From contig JACQVL010000179.1 in the NCBI GenBank assembly GCA_016209865.1, positions 1 to 7,532 of the forward strand: 7,532 bases of DNA, in the 5' to 3' direction. The notes beneath the pieces were generated by a model. It worked only from the letters and a program-made list of their open reading frames with translations, was not told where the DNA came from and ran no database searches. Both the position numbers and the translations under genes were made by a program. This DNA comes from Candidatus Latescibacterota bacterium (GTDB lineage: Bacteria; JAAXHH01; JACQVL01). Shown piece after piece: positions 1 through 6,600 of this stretch. Position 1 is the first letter of the stretch. Each line of letters starts with the position of its first letter.

Positions 1-119
1 ATGTGACGATGGAGGTGGCGTTGGTGCAGCCGATTGCGATGGAGCGGGAGTTGCGGTTTGCGATTCGGGAGGGTGGCCGCACCGTCGGCGCCGGCGTCGT
101 CACGAATATCCTCGAATAA
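1..119 (+). CDS. tuf: Elongation factor Tu, C-terminal end (5' truncated by window)
   Basis: EF-Tu is the GTPase that delivers aminoacyl-tRNA to the ribosomal A site. Only the last 38 codons are present, in the frame beginning at base 3 and ending at TAA 117-119. The translation contains [17 protein letters not shown] followed by [13 protein letters not shown]. This is the hallmark end of EF-Tu domain 3, a beta-barrel that contacts tRNA. The start, the GTPase domain and domain 2 lie outside the window. The tail Asn-Ile-Leu-Glu resembles many bacterial EF-Tu termini (E. coli has a similar short Val-Leu-Gly end). L33 follows 37 bases downstream with no terminator-like hairpin between them, so the two are probably co-transcribed. 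The window cannot show whether this is the only tuf copy. Identification is very secure from the conserved C-terminus. Confidence 0.97.
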   Translation, partial: VTMEVALVQPIAMERELRFAIREGGRTVGAGVVTNILE

Positions 120-156
120 CCTCCCATAACCCTGTCGTGATAGGAAAGGACGAGCG

Positions 157-309
157 ATGCCGCGAGAACTCATCACCCTGGCCTGTACTGAGTGCAAGCG
201 TCGGAATTATACATCGATGAAGAATCGGCGGAAACACCCGGACCGACTGGAAATCCGAAAGTTTTGTCCTGCGTGCCGGACGCACAAGGTCCACCGAGAG
301 ACTCGATAG
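157..309 (+). CDS. rpmG: 50S ribosomal protein L33 (bL33), zinc-ribbon form
   Basis: This 50-residue protein of the large ribosomal subunit sits near the E site. The sequence starts [20 protein letters not shown] and keeps the family core [20 protein letters not shown]. Cysteines 10, 13, 37 and 40 form two CxxC pairs, as in the zinc-binding (C+) paralogue. In many bacteria that form is partnered or replaced by a zinc-free copy under zinc limitation. Length is normal for bL33. The ATG is preceded by a purine-rich AGGAAAGGA at 142-150, which supports this start. The gene sits between tuf and tRNA-Trp, its usual place in this cluster. It is too short to stand out by length alone, but the sequence match is unambiguous. 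No second rpmG copy is visible here. Confidence 0.97.
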   Translation: MPRELITLACTECKRRNYTSMKNRRKHPDRLEIRKFCPACRTHKVHRETR

Positions 310-328
310 CACGGAACAGATCCTACGC

Positions 329-402
329 AGGCCTGTAGCTCTAATTGGTAGAGCGCCGGACTCCAAATCCGGTGGTTGGGGGTTCGAATCCCTCCAGGCC
401 TG
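329..402 (+). tRNA. trnW: tRNA-Trp (anticodon CCA)
   Basis: A full cloverleaf can be drawn by hand. The acceptor stem is 329-335 with 395-401, seven pairs. The D stem is 338-341 with 351-354. The anticodon stem is 356-360 with 368-372, around loop CTCCAAA with anticodon CCA at 363-365. The variable loop has 5 nt. The T stem is 378-382 with 390-394 (one G-T pair), around loop TTCGAAT. A1-U72, discriminator G73 (base 402) and the CCA anticodon are the identity elements known for bacterial tryptophanyl-tRNA synthetase. The 3' CCA is not encoded (TCTTC follows), so nucleotidyltransferase must add it. The acceptor arm core AGGCCT is self-complementary, so CAGGCCTGT occurs at both ends of the gene. 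It lies inside the operon between rpmG and secE and must be cut out of the polycistronic RNA. Confidence 0.98.
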
Positions 403-415
403 TCTTCTTATTCGT

Positions 416-420
416 GAGGA
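416..420 (+). promoter_or_regulatory. Putative Shine-Dalgarno of secE, distant
   Basis: GAGGA lies between the 3' end of tRNA-Trp and the secE ATG at 435, with a 14-nt spacer. That is longer than the usual 5-10 nt. No better purine-rich site exists closer to the start. The in-frame GTG at 414 has no room for a ribosome site, because only 11 bases separate it from the mature tRNA end. It would also add residues not normal for SecE. The long spacer predicts modest initiation unless the mRNA folds. Confidence 0.5.
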
Positions 421-434
421 ATGGACCCCTTCGT

Positions 435-617
435 ATGTATGAACGAGCGATTACGTTCCTGAAAGACGTCCGAGCCGAACTGGTCAAGGTGAGCTGGCCG
501 AGCCGGGACGAATTGGTCGGCTCGACGACCGTCGTCATCGTCGTGTCGATCGTGTTCGCCGCGTTCGTCGGGCTGGTTGATTTCCTGCTCTCTATCCTCC
601 TGAGCCGTTTTCTGTAG
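435..617 (+). CDS. secE: Preprotein translocase subunit SecE
   Basis: SecE is the small essential clamp subunit of the SecYEG protein-conducting channel in the inner membrane. This 60-residue protein has the short single-span architecture common outside enterobacteria (E. coli SecE has three spans). Residues 1-18 form an amphipathic cytoplasmic helix (MYERAITFLKDVRAELVK). The diagnostic hinge VSWPSRDEL is at about 19-27. One hydrophobic membrane segment follows, roughly residues 31-57. The start at ATG 435 gives the usual N-terminus. Reading the same frame further upstream runs into the tRNA gene, so longer versions are artefacts. NusG starts 30 bases after the stop, the near-universal secE-nusG pairing. 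Identification rests on the WPSR motif, size, topology and neighbours. Confidence 0.96.
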   Translation: MYERAITFLKDVRAELVKVSWPSRDELVGSTTVVIVVSIVFAAFVGLVDFLLSILLSRFL

Positions 618-647
618 GGATGAGTCATCCGGGTAAGAGAGGCGCCT

Positions 648-1178
648 ATGGCAAAACGCTGGTACGTGATCCATACCTACTCCGGCCATGAGAACAAGGT
701 GAAAACCCACCTGGAGAAGCTCGTCGCCGCCGAGAAACTGCAGGAGAAGATCAGCCAGGTGCTCGTCCCGACCGAAGAAGTCGTGGAGATGAAGCAGGGG
801 AAGAAGACGTCCACCGTCCGCAAGCTGTTTCCCAGCTATGTCTTGGTGGAGATGGAGATGGACCAGGATTCGTGGCATCTGGTGACGAACGCGCCGGGGG
901 TCACCCACTTCGTGGGCGCGGGCACGAAGCCCCAGCCGCTGCGGGAGAGCGAGTTGGACCGGATTCTCCACCGGGTCGAGGAAGGTCAGCCGAAGAAGAA
1001 GGTCGAGGTGCCGTTCAGGACCGGGGATCAGATCAAGGTGATCGATGGCCCGTTTACCGATTTTACGGGGGTGGTCGAGGAAGTCCATCCCGAGCGGGGG
1101 AAGCTGAAGGTGATGGTGAGCATCTTCGGCCGGGCGACCCCGGTGGAACTCGATTTTCTCCAGGTGGCGCATATCTGA
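648..1178 (+). CDS. nusG: Transcription termination/antitermination protein NusG
   Basis: NusG binds the RNA polymerase clamp through its N-terminal domain. Through its C-terminal KOW domain it contacts either Rho or ribosomal protein S10 (uS10), linking transcription to termination or translation. The 176-residue protein is family length. The NGN domain covers about residues 4-115, opening with RWYVIHTYSGHENKV and including FPSYVLVEMEM at 61-71, which corresponds to the RNAP-binding face. The KOW domain covers about 123-176: FRTGDQIKVIDGPFTDF is at 123-139, and SIFGRATPVELDF is near the end. No extra domain is inserted between them. ATG 648 is preceded by AGAGAGG at 636-642 with a 5-nt spacer. 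The next gene, rplK, begins 15 bases after the stop, so translational coupling is likely. Its partners here are RpoB and, at a distance, the ribosome. Confidence 0.98.
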   Translation: MAKRWYVIHTYSGHENKVKTHLEKLVAAEKLQEKISQVLVPTEEVVEMKQGKKTSTVRKLFPSYVLVEMEMDQDSWHLVTNAPGVTHFVGAGTKPQPLRESELDRILHRVEEGQPKKKVEVPFRTGDQIKVIDGPFTDFTGVVEEVHPERGKLKVMVSIFGRATPVELDFLQVAHI

Positions 1179-1180
1179 TC

Positions 1181-1188
1181 AAAGGAGG
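1181..1188 (+). promoter_or_regulatory. Strong Shine-Dalgarno selecting the GTG start of rplK
   Basis: AAAGGAGG is a near-perfect anti-SD match, placed 5 nt before GTG 1194. An ATG at 1189 abuts the SD directly (zero spacer) and is out of frame with L11. It opens only a 10-codon frame ending at TGA 1219-1221. The GTG gives the conserved MAKKV start of L11 and is therefore the true start. Confidence 0.85.
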
Positions 1189-1193
1189 ATGGC

Positions 1194-1619
1194 GTGGCGA
1201 AGAAGGTGGTGGCTGTCGTGAAATTGCAAGTGCCGGCGGGGAACGCGAACCCGGCACCGCCCGTCGGGTCCGCCCTGGGACAGCACGGCGTCAACCCCAT
1301 GGAATTCTGCAAAGCGTTCAACGCGAAGACCCAGGGCCAGGAAGGCCTGATCATCCCGGTGGTCGTGACGGTCTACGCGGACCGTACGTTCACGTTCGTG
1401 ACGAAGACCCCCCCGGCCGCGGTGCTCCTCAAACGAGAAGCGGGGATCGCCAAGGCGTCAGGCCAGCCGAACCGGATGAAGATCGGACGGGTGACGCGCG
1501 AGCAGGTCCGGCAGATCGCGGAGTTGAAGCTGCCCGATTTGAACGCGACCGATCTCGACGCGGCGATGAGCATGGTCGAGGGCACCGCGCGAAGCATGGG
1601 CATCGAGATCGTGGGCTGA
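1194..1619 (+). CDS. rplK: 50S ribosomal protein L11 (uL11)
   Basis: L11 forms the base of the GTPase-associated centre with 23S rRNA helices 43/44. It is needed for factor binding and, in many bacteria, for RelA activation. The 141-residue length equals that of E. coli. The N-terminal domain (about 1-70) carries [16 protein letters not shown] and the helix [14 protein letters not shown]. The C-terminal rRNA-binding domain (about 75-141) includes [15 protein letters not shown] at its start. Translation starts at GTG 1194, chosen by a perfect SD. One oddity is that Pro22 and Pro23 of the thiostrepton loop are present, but the position matching E. coli Pro26 is Ser (TCC at 1269). Pro also follows GVN, where E. 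coli has Ile. L1 follows 25 bases later. In E. coli, L1 represses this pair by binding the mRNA leader; I could not place such a site here. Confidence 0.98.
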   Translation: MAKKVVAVVKLQVPAGNANPAPPVGSALGQHGVNPMEFCKAFNAKTQGQEGLIIPVVVTVYADRTFTFVTKTPPAAVLLKREAGIAKASGQPNRMKIGRVTREQVRQIAELKLPDLNATDLDAAMSMVEGTARSMGIEIVG

Positions 1620-1644
1620 TCCTCTTATCGAAAGGGGTCTACCG

Positions 1645-2340
1645 ATGAAACACGGCAAACGATACCTGAACGCGCTCAAACAGGTCGATATCCAGCGGGC
1701 GTATCCCCTGGATGAAGCGGTCGCCCTGGCCAAGCGCACCGCGACGACGAAATTCGACGAGACGGTCGAGATGGCCATCCGCTTAGGCGTCGACCCCCGA
1801 CATGCGGACCAGATGATCCGCGGGGCGGTGGCCCTGCCGCACGGGACGGGCAAAGCGGTGAAAGTCCTGGTGCTGACGCGCGGTGAGAAGCAGAAGGAGG
1901 CGCAGGAAGCGGGCGCGGACTACGTGGGGTCCGACGAGTACATCGAGCGGATTCAGGGAGGATGGGTCGACTTCGACGTCGTCATCGCGACCCCGGATAT
2001 CATGAAGGATGTGGGCAAACTCGGCCGGATTCTGGGGCCACGCGGGTTGATGCCCAACCCTAAGAGCGGGACGGTCACCTTCGAGGTCGCGCGGACTGTC
2101 CGCGACGTCAAGGCGGGCCGGATCGAATACCGGGTCGACCGGACTGGGAACGTGCAGGCCCCGATCGGGAAGGCGTCCTTCACCGAGCAGCAGTTGACCG
2201 AGAACGCGGCCGCTTTCCTCGACGCGATCGTCCGGGCCCGGCCGTCCACGGTGAAAGGCCAGTACCTGAAGACCGTCACCGTGTCGGCCGCGCAGGGCCC
2301 CGGAGTCAAGGTGGATCGACAGGCGGTGGCGGCAGCGTAG
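1645..2340 (+). CDS. rplA: 50S ribosomal protein L1 (uL1)
   Basis: L1 is the mobile stalk of the large subunit. It binds 23S rRNA helices 76-78, helps eject deacylated tRNA from the E site, and in model bacteria represses its own rplKA mRNA. The 231-residue protein is normal length. Recognisable parts are [15 protein letters not shown] at the N-terminus, [20 protein letters not shown] at about 36-55 (domain I), and [14 protein letters not shown] in the middle, the family signature of the domain II/I junction. The segment [20 protein letters not shown] follows nearer the C-terminus. The start ATG has AAAGGGG (1631-1637) 7 nt upstream. The gene is 25 bases behind rplK and is followed by a 99-nt structured spacer before rplJ, which marks the boundary between the L11 and L10 units of the cluster. 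Confidence 0.98.
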   Translation: MKHGKRYLNALKQVDIQRAYPLDEAVALAKRTATTKFDETVEMAIRLGVDPRHADQMIRGAVALPHGTGKAVKVLVLTRGEKQKEAQEAGADYVGSDEYIERIQGGWVDFDVVIATPDIMKDVGKLGRILGPRGLMPNPKSGTVTFEVARTVRDVKAGRIEYRVDRTGNVQAPIGKASFTEQQLTENAAAFLDAIVRARPSTVKGQYLKTVTVSAAQGPGVKVDRQAVAAA

Positions 2341-2439
2341 GGGCGAAGCATTCGAACACGGGCAAGGCGCTTCGTCTTGGTATCGACGAGGGCTTCGCCC
2401 GTACTCAGTATTCGCCCGATAGAAAGGAGTCTTCGTCCC
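2341..2439 (+). promoter_or_regulatory. Putative L10 mRNA leader (structured autoregulatory spacer)
   Basis: The 99-nt rplA-rplJ spacer begins, right after the rplA stop, with GGGCGAAGC (2341-2349). This pairs perfectly over 9 bp with GCTTCGCCC at 2392-2400. Competing partners exist: GCTTCG at 2369-2374 and TTCGCCC at 2411-2417. ACGGGC (2358-2363) can also pair with GCCCGT (2397-2402), and a small local hairpin AAGGC/GTCTT forms at 2364-2378. The rplJ Shine-Dalgarno AAAGGAG is at 2423-2429 with a 10-nt spacer. In E. coli and Bacillus the L10-L12 complex binds this leader to repress its own synthesis. The position and folding potential fit that role, but I did not match a leader consensus. Confidence 0.5.
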
Positions 2440-2988
2440 ATGGCTCAGACGCGAGCGGAAAAAGAACAGGTCGTCACGGATCTGGCGGCCCGGCTCGCCG
2501 CGGCCCAGAGCGTGTACTTCACGGATTTTACCGGCCTCAACGTGGAGCTGGTCACCCAGTTTCGCCGCCAGCTCCGCGCAGCGTCCGTCGACTGTCAGGT
2601 CGTGAAGAATACGCTCGCGCGCTTTGCCATCCAGCACGCGGGACTGCCGGGGGTGGAGTCGTACCTGGAAGGCCCGACGGCGTTGCTGATCGCGCACGAC
2701 CCGGTCGTGCCAGCGAAAGTGCTGGCCGATTTTATCAAGTCGAACAACGACCGGCCTCGGATCAAGGGGGGAATCTTAAACGGGGCCGTGATCGCTGCGG
2801 CGCAGGTCCAGCATCTTGCCACCCTGCCGTCGCGTGAAGTCCTGCTCAGCAGGGCGATCGGCAGGATCGCCTCACCTCTCTCTGGACTGGTGTTCACGCT
2901 CCAGGGAGTGCTGGGCAGTCTCGTCAGAGTGCTCGCCGCCATCTCCACCCAGCGGGCGAACGACGCCGGGCCGGCGGAGACGGCCTGA
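2440..2988 (+). CDS. rplJ: 50S ribosomal protein L10 (uL10)
   Basis: L10 anchors the L7/L12 dimers to the ribosome at the L11 region and forms the stalk base. The start ATG 2440 gives [20 protein letters not shown], the typical N-terminus, and has AAAGGAG at 2423-2429. An upstream in-frame ATG at 2377 lies inside the structured leader with no SD and is rejected. The protein has 182 residues, slightly longer than the E. coli protein. The globular rRNA-binding part is about 1-130 and includes [10 protein letters not shown] at 27-36, [10 protein letters not shown] at 54-63 and the EGPTALL segment. The long C-terminal helix that binds L12 dimers is about 131-170 ([10 protein letters not shown], then [20 protein letters not shown]). 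A polar tail ends the protein. The number of L12 dimers bound cannot be told from the sequence by eye. It is co-transcribed with rplL, its partner gene. Confidence 0.97.
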   Translation: MAQTRAEKEQVVTDLAARLAAAQSVYFTDFTGLNVELVTQFRRQLRAASVDCQVVKNTLARFAIQHAGLPGVESYLEGPTALLIAHDPVVPAKVLADFIKSNNDRPRIKGGILNGAVIAAAQVQHLATLPSREVLLSRAIGRIASPLSGLVFTLQGVLGSLVRVLAAISTQRANDAGPAETA

Positions 2989-3031
2989 TCGTGAGGGGTG
3001 GGAATCAGCCGGAAGGGAACACCTGAACACC

Positions 3032-3053
3032 TCTGTCCGGGGGAACGGGCAGA
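3032..3053 (+). promoter_or_regulatory. RNA hairpin between rplJ and rplL
   Basis: TCTGTCCG (3032-3039) pairs with CGGGCAGA (3046-3053) over 8 bp, with one G-U pair, around a GGGGAA loop. The rplL Shine-Dalgarno TTGGAGGG (3066-3073) starts 12 nt downstream and is 6 nt from ATG 3080. No U-tract follows, so it is not an intrinsic terminator. A stable stem just upstream of a strong SD could be a processing site or a stabiliser of the rplL message, which must yield several L12 copies per L10. That role is inferred. Confidence 0.5.
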
Positions 3054-3079
3054 AGCAGACAAGGATTGGAGGGTTTGCA

Positions 3080-3472
3080 ATGGCAGTCATGGGCGTGACG
3101 GAGATCGTCGGGGCGATCGAACAGTTGACGGTGTTAGAGCTGGCGGAACTCGTGAAAACGTTGGAAGGGAAGTTCGGCGTCACGGCCGCTGCTCCCGTCG
3201 CGGTGGCCGCCCCGCAGGCCGCCGCAGCCGCCACCGCCGCAGCCGCGCCGGTCGAGGAAAAGACGGAGTTCGACGTCATCCTCTCCGGGTTTGGGGACAA
3301 GAAGATCCAGGTCATCAAAGTCGTCCGGGCGCTCACAGGGCTCGGCTTGAAGGAAGCCAAAGACCTGGTCGATGGCGTGCCCAAGCCGGTGAAGGAAGGG
3401 ATCCAACGCGACGAAGCGGACAAGATGAAAGCCCAGCTCGAAGAAGCCGGCGCGACCGTCGAGATCAAGTAG
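3080..3472 (+). CDS. rplL: 50S ribosomal protein L7/L12 (bL12)
   Basis: bL12 is the multicopy stalk protein that recruits EF-Tu, EF-G, IF2 and release factors and stimulates their GTPase activity. It has 130 residues, slightly longer than the 121 of E. coli. The N-terminal dimerisation and L10-binding domain is about 1-35 ([20 protein letters not shown]). An Ala-rich flexible hinge spans about 36-58. The C-terminal factor-binding domain is about 62-130 and contains [20 protein letters not shown] and [20 protein letters not shown], with the conserved Lys and Gly residues of the factor-binding face intact. The start ATG 3080 has TTGGAGGG at 3066-3073; an in-frame ATG at 3089 is less well placed. 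The hinge is encoded by an imperfect 15-bp tandem repeat (3219-3246). The gene sits 91 nt after rplJ behind a hairpin, with a 134-nt spacer before rpoB. Confidence 0.98.
   Translation: MAVMGVTEIVGAIEQLTVLELAELVKTLEGKFGVTAAAPVAVAAPQAAAAATAAAAPVEEKTEFDVILSGFGDKKIQVIKVVRALTGLGLKEAKDLVDGVPKPVKEGIQRDEADKMKAQLEEAGATVEIK
3219..3246 (+). repeat. Short tandem repeat in the L7/L12 hinge
   Basis: CCGCCGCAGCCGC occurs at 3219-3231 and again at 3234-3246, a 15-bp period that keeps the reading frame. It encodes the alanine run of the flexible hinge. Repeat-driven in-frame length change would be tolerated here. Confidence 0.6.
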
Positions 3473-3606
3473 CGTAAGGGGGACACGGAGAGGTGGTCAA
3501 TTGGTCGGTGGGGTGAGCGCGTCTCAATATCCCTTACCCCACGTTCATGCGTCAACCCGGTTGCCAATCATCCCCATCACCTCTTGCCGGAAGGATGTGG
3601 TCATCA
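3473..3606 (+). promoter_or_regulatory. Structured rplL-rpoB spacer, possible attenuator or processing region
   Basis: This 134-nt stretch holds no gene but several inverted repeats. GTAAGGG (3474-3480) pairs with CCCTTAC (3531-3537). AGAGGTG (3489-3495) pairs with CACCTCT (3578-3584), and nested inside is ATTGG (3500-3504) with CCAAT (3564-3568). Local hairpins are TGAG/CTCA (3514-3526) and CAAC/GTTG (3553-3563). The GTAAGGG helix cannot form together with the two long-range helices without a pseudoknot, so alternative folds are possible. There is no U-tract. E. coli has an attenuator and an RNase III site in the same spacer, so a comparable role is reasonable but unproven here. Confidence 0.4.
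3589..3595 (+). promoter_or_regulatory. Shine-Dalgarno that decides the rpoB start
   Basis: GGAAGGA is the only good ribosome-binding match near the 5' end of rpoB. It touches ATG 3595, leaving no spacer for that start. It lies 11-12 nt before GTG 3607, a workable distance, so GTG 3607 is preferred. The far-upstream in-frame ATG 3547 has no SD and falls in the structured spacer. Confidence 0.55.
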
Positions 3607-6600
3607 GTGGACGATAACAAAGTTCGCACACGGCGCGATTACTCCAAACTGCCGACTGTGATCGAGATGCCCAACCTGTTAGCGGTGCAGATCGAGTCGT
3701 ACCGGGCGTTTCTCCAGGCCGATGTCCCGCCCGCCAAACGGAAGAGCCAGGGCCTTCAGGCGGTGTTCAACGATGTCTTCCCGATCTCGGACATCCATGA
3801 GAAATTCTCCCTCGAATTCATCGAGTACATGCTCGGCGAGCCGAAATACTCCATCCGGGAGTGCCAGGAACGGGGCATGACGTACGCCATCCCCTTGAAG
3901 GCCAAACTCCGCCTGGTCATCCGGGAGGATACAGAGGAGGGGAAAAAGGTCAAAGATATTATCGAGCAGGTCGTCTACCTCGGAGAGTTGCCGCTCATCA
4001 CCGATAAGGGGACGTTCATCATCAACGGGGCGGAACGCGTCATCGTCTCCCAGCTCCACCGCTCCCCCGGCGTCTTCTTCTCGGAGGAGACCCACCCTAA
4101 CGGCAAACACCTGTACTCCGCGCGCATCATCCCCAACCACGGGGCGTGGGTGGAGTTCAGCCTCGACGTGAACGACGTCCTGTACGTGCACGTCGAACGG
4201 AAGCGGAAACTCCCGGTCACGATCCTGCTCCGCGCCCTGGGCTACGCGACGAACGAGCAGATCTACACCCTGTTCTACGAGACCGAACACATCAAGATGA
4301 AGAATATTGCCGGCATGGTCGGCCGGACGATCGCCAGCCCGATCGTCGACAGCAAGACGGGCGAAGTCCTGGCTGAGGTCGGGGAGAAGCTGACCGAGGA
4401 GGGGCTGGAACGCCTGTCGACGGGCAACGGCCGGTTAGGGTCGATCACCGTCCTGAAGATCGACCCGGCGAAAGACCCGGAGATCATCTTCAACACCCTC
4501 AAACGTGACCCGACGCGCACGACCGAGGAGGCGCTCTTCCGGCTGTACAACCTGCTCCGGCCGGGCGACCCGCCGAACGTCGATACGGCCAAGGCGCTCC
4601 TGGACCGGATGTTTTTCAACCCCAAACGGTACGATCTCGGGGCGGTCGGCCGCCACCGGATCAACAAACGCTTAGGCCTCGACATCCCGATGACGGACAC
4701 GACGCTGACCAACATCGACTTCGTCGAGATCATCCGGTACCTGATCGGCCTGCGCAGCGGCCAGGGGGATACGGACGACATCGATCATCTGGGCAACCGC
4801 CGCACCCGCTCCGTCGGGGAGCTGTTAGCCGGTCAGTTCAACATCGGCCTGACCCGGATGGCCCGGACGATCCGGGAGCGGATCAGCCTCCACGATGTCG
4901 AGTCGATCACCCCGCAGGACCTGGTGAACGCGCGAACGGTCTCGTCCGTCATCGCCGCGTTCTTCGGGAGCAGCCAGCTCTCGCAGTTCATGGAGCAGAC
5001 GAACCCGTTGGCGGAACTCACCCACAAGCGCCGGCTGAGCTCCCTGGGGCCGGGCGGGCTGGATCGTGCCCACGCCAGCTTCGAGGTGCGCGACGTCCAT
5101 CACACGCACTACGGCCGCATCTGCCCGATCGAAACCCCGGAAGGGCCGAATATCGGGTTGATCGCCTACCTGAGCACGTACGCGCGGGTGAACGAGTACG
5201 GGTTCATCGAGACCCCGTACCGGAAGGTCGACAAAGGCCGGGTGACGGACAAGATCGAGTACCTGTCCGCCGACCTGGAGGAGAAGTTCACGATCGCCCA
5301 GGCGAACTCCCCGGTCGATAAGCGGGGACGCTTGATCGGCCCTGTGAAGGCTCGCCGGAAAGGAGATTTCCCGGTCGTCAGTCCGGACGAGATCGACTAC
5401 ATGGACGTCTCCCCGAAGCAGCTCGTCGGCATCTCCGCCGCCCTCATCCCGTTCCTGGAGCACGACGACGCCAACCGGGCGCTGATGGGGTCGAACATGC
5501 AGCGCCAGTCGGTGCCCCTGCTCGTCACCGAAGCCCCGCTCATCGGGACGGGGCTGGAAGGGAAGGTGGCGATCGATTCCGGGGCGGTCACCGTCGCCCG
5601 ACGTGCCGGCACCGTCCAGCATGTGTCGGCGGATATGATCATCGTCGCGCCGGATACCGACGAGAAAGAGACGCCGCTGTTCGACGCGCCGGTCGACATG
5701 TACCACCTGATCAAATTCAAGAAATCGAACCAGGAGACCTGCATCAACCAGCACCCTGTCGTGATGGCGGGCGACCGCGTGGAAGTCGGCCAGGTGTTAG
5801 CCGACGGCCCCGCCACCTGCGACGGCGAGCTGGCGCTCGGCCGGAATGTGCTGGTCGCGTTCATGTCCTGGGAAGGGTATAATTTCGAAGACGCGATCGT
5901 CGTCAGCGAGAACCTGGTGAAACAAGATACCTTCACCTCCATTCACATCACCGAATTCGAGCTCCCCGTCCGGGAGACGAAAGTCGGGGTCGAGGAACTC
6001 ACCCGCGAAATCCCGAACGTCAGCGAGGACGCCGTCCGGAACCTGGATGAGAACGGGGTCATTCGCATCGGAGCCGAGATTGGACCAGGGGACATCCTGG
6101 TCGGGAAGGTCACCCCGAAGGGTGAACGGGAGCTCTCCCCGGAAGAACGCCTCCTCCGGGCGATCTTCGGCGAGAAAGCGGGGGACGTCCGGGATGCCTC
6201 CCTGAAAGCCCCGCCGGGGATGAGCGGGATCGTGATCGACACCAGGATTTTCAGCCGGAAGGATCGGGATGAGGTCACGAAGGAGAAAGAACGGCAGACG
6301 ATCAGCGAACTGAAGCGGGACTACGACCAGCGCATCGTGAAGATCAGGTCGATGCGGAATGCGAAGCTGAGGGAACTCTTAGCCGGCCAGGTCTGCGCCG
6401 AGCTGCGGGACGATGAAGACAACCATGTCGTCGTCCCGGCGCGGAAGAAATTCAACAAGGACCTCCTCGGGGCGCTGGAGATCGACCGGCTGTGCCAGAA
6501 TCAGCAATGGGTCGAGGACGAGAGCGTCAACGAGAAGATTCACCACGTGATCGATTCCAGCCTGCGGAACATCACCGTCCTGGAGCGGCAACTGGAGCGG

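Noticed and set aside
345-434. N-terminal extension of SecE
   Set aside because: It would translate through tRNA-Trp. The conserved SecE N-terminus begins at ATG 435.
872-1648. + strand frame spanning the nusG-rplK junction
   Set aside because: It overlaps two certain genes in another frame and its translation is a Gly/Arg/Glu-rich shadow.
2378-2407. Possible sigma-70 promoter TTGGTA - 18 bp - TACTCA before rplJ
   Set aside because: The -10 match is poor, and the segment overlaps the putative leader pairing, which suffices to explain it.
2377-2439. L10 start at ATG 2377
   Set aside because: It lies in the leader with no ribosome site; ATG 2440 gives the family N-terminus with an SD.
1783-2697. 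Long antisense reading frame (about 304 codons) opposite rplA-rplJ
   Set aside because: It runs across the two ribosomal protein genes and their spacer, shows no recognisable domain and has an Arg/His/Asp-rich composition typical of the complement of GC-rich coding DNA.
3547-3606. Longer RpoB starting at ATG 3547
   Set aside because: There is no Shine-Dalgarno before it, and the extra 20 residues do not look like beta and lie in the structured spacer. ATG 3595 abuts the SD, so GTG 3607 is preferred though not proven.
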